Assembly (NCBI RefSeq): GCF_041146395.1
Contig: NC_090999.1
Span: 69,135,001-69,199,000, forward strand
Source of the DNA: Eulemur rufifrons
Taxonomy: Eukaryota > Chordata > Mammalia > Primates > Lemuridae
Length of the DNA stretch: 64,000 nucleotides
Direction: 5' to 3'
Shown here piece after piece: positions 57,185 through 64,000 of this stretch. The notes below the pieces were generated by a model, which was not told the origin of the DNA, did no database searches, and was given only the letters and a program-made list of their open reading frames with translations. Each line of letters opens with the position of its first letter. Positions within the stretch are counted from its first letter, which is position 1. Both the position numbers and the translations under genes were made by a program.

Positions 57185-59515
57185 ACCCAGTCACCTCATC
57201 TTTTAATGCTGATGCTGGTGATATTTAATTTTTTCCAGTGTATCCTCCTCTCTGGGGATTTGCTTTATTATAGTGTTTTAAGGAAACTTGTCCCACATAA
57301 CCACAGAGTGTGTTGGACAGATTATTTTCATAAATTCAAGAACTAAAAAGGGAGGCTATTGGTAAATAGATGACTGGATTATAGTGGGAAATGTATGATA
57401 GAAATTGGCACAAAAGCAGAGTAATTATTACTGAGAATGGATCAGAGAAATTTCTATTAATAAAATGACATCTAAACTGGGGGGGGTTGAAGAATAACTA
57501 AGTTTTTTTCAGTTTCAATTAATGATAGATAAAGGGCTATTATATTTTGGATGATAAGAAACCATCAAATGTAGAGATCACATATGTAGCAAATAATAGA
57601 AAATAATATCATGTTTCAGTTAAGGTATATTCTGTTTAATAACAATATACATAAAAGGGTTACTACATTTCAATTCATTGACTAATATAACTCTACAGTA
57701 ACTATAATAATTTTATAATAAATATAAAGCTGATTTAATTCATAAATGTTATACCTCTCTTGTTGTATGGAAAAACTGTATATTGGGGAAAATTGCTATA
57801 AATTCTCTTCTCCAGATTTTGATATAATCTATACAATGATAATTATGTAAATTATAATATTAAATGTAGCACTAGATATCCTTCTATGCTATGTATCCTG
57901 TCTGATATAAAGGATCATAGTTTATCCCATTATTTTAGATTATTTTGATAATTCTCTAAATATTTTAATATTTTTGAATTATTTGGCCTTGAGTAACTAC
58001 ATTTACTGGGCAAAATTATTCTTTCCCTGAATAGATCAATAGATACATCATAAAATAAATTCACAGAGCATATTTAATGGTAGTTGTTCCTCTTATTATT
58101 TGATGCTTCATATTTTGTTCATTCTGCAAATGAGAAGGTAGTCCTGCAAGCTAAACAGAGAATTCTCTTTCCTCTTCTGTACAGATGTGTTCCAGGATAA
58201 AGGGAATGACCATAGCACGCAAGAATGGGGAATAACAGTGGTGGCATAGGGTGACCTGATTCCCTTACATGTTTATAGACCTATAAAGTCTAGGAGGTGG
58301 TTTCTTAGTTATTTTCATTATTACAGATGAGACAGAGGAAAAATTATCTTTAGTGTGCTATTTCAGAGCATGAATCACACTTTACAAGCTATTCCTGTCA
58401 GCCAATAATATAAACTAATCTTCCAATAAGACACTGTGACCTTCCATATAGTTCAGTGAAGTGCACAGTGGTTTCAACCTTAATAGAAAATGATTATCTT
58501 TTCCTGAGGTGACCTTTTAACCCAAACTACAGTCCAAGTTCATCTGTATGTTTTAAAGGCATGTCTATTAGTATTGTTTTCAAGGAGTAGAGAATATTAC
58601 ACAAAGCATTATTAGGCTGGATTTCCATTGTAAAATAACAACAATCTTCACATTATATAGTGTCTTTGACTGCCTAGAAAGCTAATGTAAATGATTGTAG
58701 GTGAGATAGCATCTATCTCACCCAGAACTCCTGTCCACACAATAGAAATACAATAAGTAAGACTTCATATTTCCCTTTTTTTTCTATTTTTTAAAGGTAC
58801 TCCTTTCATAATTCCTTGAAAATGATGTTACTCCTCATTGTATTTGACAAGGAAAATAACTTATACTCACATATTTTAATTTTTCTTTCATATTTTCATT
58901 TAATTTAATTTCTTCATAGAACTCTTCTTATTGGCAAGAAATGTAGTTTGAGTCAATACACAGACATATCCCTCCAACATACACACACATGCACTCATAT
59001 AACGTTCAGATTCAGCTATATATACAGTAAGAGGAAATAAGATATACAAACAGCATTTGAGGAACAGTTAAAAAATAATTCCTAAATAGCATCAGAAGTA
59101 AATGCAAATGTATTTTCTAAAGTGCTTAATATAGTTTATTCTCTCAAATATTTCAGCATATTTTTTAAAATTTCATGAGATCTCATTTACAATTAATTTT
59201 CTTAAGTAAAGAAACTTCTGCCTAGACCCTTTCTGTTTTACTACAAGTTCCTAATTAAGAGTGCTTTGTGATGATCTTTAGTGAATTATTCAGAGTTGTT
59301 ATGTTACAGTTTGAATTAGATGACGTCTTTATTGTTGACATCCTGATTTCCACCACGAAGAATACAGAGAATGGGGTGAGGGGAAGAGAATGACACTAAT
59401 ATGTTGTTAAATAAGTACATAAAACATTCATGAAAGCAATTTTTCGTGACTTGTTGATTGTTTTACAGCCCTACCTTTTAAAACCTTCCCTTACTTCAGG
59501 CTTTTACATTCAATT
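57185..59515. other. AT-rich intergenic DNA, nothing recognised
   Basis: About 2.3 kb, with a G8 run at 57479-57486. No supportable feature. Confidence 0.4.
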
Positions 59516-59519
59516 AAAA

Positions 59520-60765
59520 GGAAAAAGAATCCCTATTCAATAAATGGTGCTGAAAAAATTGGATAGCCACTCATAGAAGACTGAAACAGGATCCACAACT
59601 CTCACCTCTCACAAAAATCAATTCATGATGGATAACAGACTTAAACCTAAGGCATGAAACCATAAGAATTCTAGAAGAAAACATTGGGAAAACTCTTATA
59701 GATATCGGCCTAGCCAAAGAATTTATGACGAAGACCTCAAAAGCAATCACAACATCAATTAAAATAAATAAATGGGACCATATCAAATTAAAAAGATTCT
59801 GCACAAAGAAACTAATAATAGCACAAAAGACAACCTACAGAATGGGAGAAAATATTGGCATGTTATACATCTGATAAAGGACTGACAACTAGAATCTATA
59901 TAGAACTCAGGAAAATCACCAAGAAAAAATCAAACAACCTCTTTAGAAAGGGAGAAAGGACATGAAAATAAACTTTTCAAAAGAAGACAGACTAAGGGCC
60001 AATAAACATATGAAAAACTGCTCAACATCTCTAATCTTCAGGGAAATGCAAACAAAACCACGATGAGATATCACTCAACTCCAATGAGAATGGCTTTTAT
60101 CAAAAAGTCCCAAACAATATATGTTGGTGTGGATGTAGAGAGATAGGAACACTTATACACTGCTGGTGGAACTGCAAACTAGTACAACCTCTATGGAAAG
60201 TAGTATGGAGATACCTTAAAGAAATAAAAGTAGAACTACCATTTGACCCAGCAATCCCACTACCAGGTATCTACCCCCAAAGGAAAAAAAGACATTCTAT
60301 AAAAAACACATCTGCACTCAAATATTTATAGCAGCATAATTCACAATTGCAAAGATGTGGAAACAACCCAAGTGCCCATCAATACATGAATGTATTAACA
60401 AAATGTGGTATATGTATACTCAGCTATAAAAAAAAAAAAATGTTGAACTACCTATTGTGTTATCCTGGATGGAGCTGGAGCTCATTCTTCTAAGTGAAGT
60501 ATCACAAGAATGGAAAAACAAACACCATATGTACTCACCGTTAATTTGGTACTAATTGATCAACACTAATGTGCACATATGGGAAGTAACATTCATAGGG
60601 CATTGGGCTGGTGGGAAGGGGGAGGATGGGATAGGTAAATCTATACCTAACAAATCACGTGTGCTGTCTCTGGGGGATGGGCACACTTGTTGGGTGGTGC
60701 AAAGTCAATTTATGTAACCAAAGCATTTGTATCCCCATGATAATCTGAAATGAAATAAATAAAAT
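59520..60765 (+). mobile_element. LINE-1, 5'-truncated, moderately old
   Basis: Starts 'agaatccctattcaataaatggtgctga' in ORF2, keeps the 'acactgctggtggaactgcaaactagtacaacc' zinc-knuckle region and 'gtgcccatcaatacatgaatg', and ends with a 3' UTR ('gtaaccaaagcatttgtatccccatgataatctgaaatg') and an (AAAT)n tail. Frameshifts interrupt ORF2, and the ORF2-side A-run at 60429-60441 looks expanded. Same orientation as the young copies but more diverged, close to the copy at 916-2177. Confidence 0.9.
60600..60632 (+). other. G-rich tract of L1 3' UTR
   Basis: G-runs (GGG, GGGGG, GG, GGG) with short spacers correspond to the polypurine tract of the younger copies, partly decayed. Confidence 0.5.
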
Positions 60766-60769
60766 AAAA

Positions 60770-62940
60770 TAATTCTCATTCTTGTTTATTAACTTCCACC
60801 CACATGCCCTACAGAAAGTGATTGGAGATCTGACTGTAGATTTGAGCTGAAATTTCTTTGTGCATAATAATTACAAACCTGAGATTAGTTGATATATTTA
60901 ACTGATTATAAATAATAAATAAACTAGATTATTTTACTAAAATAACAGAGTTTTATTCTAACAATGCTGATTCTTACTTACGTAAAGTTGTGTAATATCT
61001 TTGGGTGGCCTAGATTGTTCACTCTCTATACATTTTTTTTTATCTTAGGCAACATCAAATTCCTATTATGGCTATTCAACGCATCTCCCATATCATGTTA
61101 TAGTTATTTGAGAAATCTATGCCAAAAAAAAGTGACTGCACAATCTATGCCAATGAGGCTTTGATAATCACACCAATCACCTAATTACAAGTTTGTATTT
61201 CTATTCCCACCGAGATATGCCAATTAAAAGAATTTGACTTTAATTCCAAACAACATATTAGTTCTAATTACCTGATGCACTCACTGCCTGCTTTGAATTT
61301 TGTTTAACTGTGTGTGTGTGTATTTAATACACAATCTGTAAAGTATTGTGAATTACAAGTTCTGTAGCTTCAGTTATAGACTATAACTTCAAATCTGAAG
61401 CTGGATCTACTTTTTCCAAACTTGTATTGTTATTCGGGTAACTTGAATTGCATAAATAATGTCTTTGGATCATTGGTCTTGAAGGCTTGGATTTATTTAA
61501 ACTGGTTGTCTCATTTCTCCTATGTTAGGGAGAAATGCATAAAATTATGTTTCAGCTCATGATTGACATCATTGTGTGAAGTGAAATAGACCATTTGAAA
61601 TATTAACAAAGTGATTCATGTACATGTTTACTACATTCATTTTTCAGCATATTGCAAATTAATCTTATCACTGCAGAAATTGTGTGCTTTAGTTATGTAG
61701 TAAGAACTGATTATAAGTCAAAGTCTTAATGTACAGCTATGAGAATTCTAACTATTTTATGGATAAGGTATTACTTAATGGGAACCTAGTTTTCCAATTA
61801 TCCAAAGAGTTCAAGGCTTGGGAAATTTTTCCTTTGGCTGAGAGTTCAGAAGATACAATGTTGAATAAGGGAAAATTGTCAGTGCTAGGAAAGATCAAGT
61901 TTCAAGCAAAGACGTTGTCTCTCTGATATCTAGAATCAAAGTATAGAAATAATTTGCCTAAGCAGCAGAGAATAAGCCCCTAATTAAATGCATGTTTTCT
62001 ACTTTATAAAACCTCTATGAATGTTGGAGGATGCCCATTTCTCAAATGAGAAAAAAAAGTTACAATTGGAAGTCATCCCTGTCTCAGAAAAGCAGAATAC
62101 TAGTGAGGAATTTAGGAGAGAATGGAGACTTGTAAACTAACTAGATTTTCCCACATCTAAAATGATGGTTAGGAGAAGGCAACATCCACTGCTTGGAAAT
62201 GTATACATGAATCAGTTTGACGATACTGACTGAGCAGAAAGCTGATGAAAATTGTGAATAATATCTTATTATGTAACATTGTCTTGAATGTCAACATCTA
62301 TGTTGAAAAACTTTCTGTTTATAGTTCTTAGTGTTCTGTACCTTTCATTTACTATTGAATTGAAGATTTACCAAGAAAACTGGAAATTCCCCTAACATCA
62401 GACCAATAATTCACTAAATGCCCTGTATTGAGATAATTAATGACTGACTAAAATATTTAAATTTTTAAAATAAATTCTGGCAGCGATATTTACTCAAGTT
62501 GGTTTTTTTTCTATGCAAATACAGTATCTTATATTTATTTCTGTTAAGATTTATTTTGTCAAAATCAGTTTGTTCCTTCTCTATTGTATTTCTGGATTCT
62601 GTAGAGAGTCATGGATAAAGCTTTACACAATTAGAAATATTGTTCTTAGTAAGATTATTAGTCAATAAATTATGGATATAGCTACATAATAAGTTACTAA
62701 CCTATCTAGATGCCTTAACATCCATCACAAACAAAGATTATCTACCAATTATAAAGGATGTCCAGGAGATAATCTATAAAATGAATGGAAGAAATACAGT
62801 CACAAGAGTGTCATTCATCTATTGAACAGGTATTTTTGTTTAAATATTGAAACTAATAACATCATGTAATGAATCTAAGAGATTTTATAAACATATCTGT
62901 TATGATTTAGAGGTCCATAGTCTATACAATATGTTTGTAC
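60770..62940. other. AT-rich intergenic DNA, nothing recognised
   Basis: Apparently unique. Open frames of 65-66 codons at 60964 and 61729 show no domain. Confidence 0.4.
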
Positions 62941-62943
62941 ATA

Positions 62944-62960
62944 TACAAGTCTGTATTTAT
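62944..62960. repeat. Left target-site duplication of Alu
   Basis: TACAAGTCTGTATTTAT matches TACGAGTCTGTATTTAT at 63307-63323 at 16 of 17 positions. Confidence 0.9.
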
Positions 62961-63306
62961 TTATTTATTTTTATTTATTTTTTTTTGAGACAGAGTCTCA
63001 CTTTGTTGCCCGGGCTAGAGTGAGTGCCGTGGCGTCAGCCTAGCTCACAGCAACCTCAAACTCCTGGGCTTAAGCGATCCTACTGCCTCAGCCTCCCGAG
63101 TGGCTGGGACTACAGACATGCACCACCATGCCCGGCTAATTTTTTCTCTATATATTTTTAGTTGGCCATATAATTTCTTTCTATTTTTAGTAGAGACGGG
63201 GTCTCGCTCTTGCTCAGGCTGGTCTCGAACTCCTGAGCTCAAACGATCCACCCGCCTCGGCCTCCCAGAGTGCTAGGATTACAGGCGTGAGCCACCGCGC
63301 CCGGCC
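62961..63306 (-). repeat. Strepsirrhine-type Alu SINE, full length
   Basis: Complete minus-strand Alu. The plus strand shows a TTTA-rich tail, 'gagacagagtctcactttgttgcccgggctagagtgagtgccgtggcgtcagcctagctcacagcaacc', the inter-arm block 'tatatatttttagttggccatataatttctttctat', and the 5' end '...gccaccgcgcccggcc'. Low divergence and an almost perfect 17-bp duplication mark it as one of the younger insertions here. The split polymerase III promoter (B box 'ggttcgaGACC'-type, seen as its complement) is largely kept. Confidence 0.95.
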
Positions 63307-63323
63307 TACGAGTCTGTATTTAT

Positions 63324-63490
63324 AGTAAAACATATGTAGAGCCATAGTGATCAATAGGTTGTCTTCTACATGCTAACAAAAATAAAAAATTTATGTTGAT
63401 ATATAAATATTAAATTGAGAGACATAAAATATTCAATTTTCTCATGAAAAAACATTAAATAATTACTGAACAATTATATAGATTAAGACC
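63324..63490. other. AT-rich spacer
   Basis: Nothing recognised. Confidence 0.4.
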
Positions 63491-63499
63491 AAAGGGTTA

Positions 63500-63660
63500 A
63501 GGATAGATGCCTAGAATTCTTGTTCAGACTCTGCCATAATTAATAATTCAGAAAGAGTCACTGGTTATCCTTGGTCTCAGTTTATTCATTGATACAATGA
63601 GAAAACTTTATTAGAACATTTCTAAATTCTCTTCCCTTGCATATATTCTATGAGATCTAC
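63500..63660 (+). repeat. Ancient MIR-related SINE fragment
   Basis: 'cttgttcagactctgccataattaataattcagaaagagtcactggttatccttggtctcagtttattcattgatacaatgag' follows the MIR-type order with heavy divergence. Confidence 0.55.
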
Positions 63661-63836
63661 ACCTATTTAATTTATTCATGTTTTGAATTCCGTTCACCTG
63701 TAAAATATTATTTGGAAAACATTATCACAGCATCATTAATATAATACTAAATATTTTGAATGAATGTAAATAGTGAATTTTAAAACATTATTGTTTGTTC
63801 TTCTCAAATGCATTACCATTTGACAGTTTTTTTAAT

Positions 63837-63849
63837 TGAATATGGTGAA
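63837..63849. repeat. Left target-site duplication of Alu monomer
   Basis: TGAATATGGTGAA, identical to 63940-63952. Confidence 0.9.
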
Positions 63850-63939
63850 TTTTTTTCTTTTCTTTTTGTTTTTTTCGAGACAGGGTCTCATTCTGTTGCC
63901 CAGGCTGGAGTGCAGTGACCCAATTATAGATCATTGTGA
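63850..63939 (-). repeat. 5'-truncated Alu/7SL-like SINE
   Basis: A 90-bp insertion: T-rich tail, then 'gagacagggtctcattctgttgcccaggctggagtgcagtgacccaattatagatcattg'. It keeps the 7SL-like 'ctggagtgcagtg' and not the strepsirrhine 'ctagagtgagtgcc' form. A perfect 13-bp duplication TGAATATGGTGAA flanks it, so truncation happened at insertion. Confidence 0.9.
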
Positions 63940-64000
63940 TGAATATGGTGAAATTTTAGTGACTTAATTGATTATCATTTTACCATTTCTTAAATCTCAA

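Overview
The window looks like primate nuclear DNA from a strepsirrhine, most likely a lemur. It is AT-rich, spliceosomal-type genomic sequence crowded with SINEs, LINEs and LTR remnants. Two full-length Alu elements (24387-24728, 62961-63306) carry the strepsirrhine form, with a GCTAGAGTGAGTGCC left end and an extra block between the arms. The young L1 copies (11321-12756, 35062-36164, 50992-51247) share a G-rich 3' UTR unlike human L1PA. I found no intact protein-coding gene, no credible exon set, no tRNA or rRNA gene, no CpG island and no CRISPR array. The open frames are short, and the longest lie inside L1 ORF2 remnants.

Layout. 0-10 kb: an L1 joined head-to-head to a U6 snRNA fragment (916-2255), a 285-bp Tigger-like DNA transposon with TA duplications (5569-5853), and an L2/MIR cluster (8.0-9.6 kb). 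10.3-13.8 kb: a nest of three L1s flanked by a 16-bp duplication; the host L1 appears to carry a 3'-transduced segment. 14-20 kb: sparse MIRs and an unnamed ancient repeat. 21.7-23.3 kb: decayed ERVL pol-like sequence. 23.4-24.7 kb: two Alus. 25-32 kb: L1 3' ends, a decayed DNA transposon, two MLT1-like LTRs in tandem and L2. 33-36.9 kb: ancient L1M pieces, interrupted by a DNA transposon and by a young L1 with an aberrant 3' end. 37-48 kb: mostly unrecognised, with L2 and a CA repeat. 48-53 kb: two LTR-type elements, L2, and an ancient L1M interrupted by a young L1. 53-64 kb: a possible processed-pseudogene remnant (56.3-57.2 kb), one more L1, one full Alu and one Alu monomer.

There is no gene network here. 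The window is best read as a record of retrotransposition. The most informative pieces are composite insertions (L1 plus U6, L1 plus transduced flank, L1 with foreign tail) whose structure can be read from target-site duplications. Repeat family names come from recalled consensus patterns, not from a search, and old copies carry real naming uncertainty.
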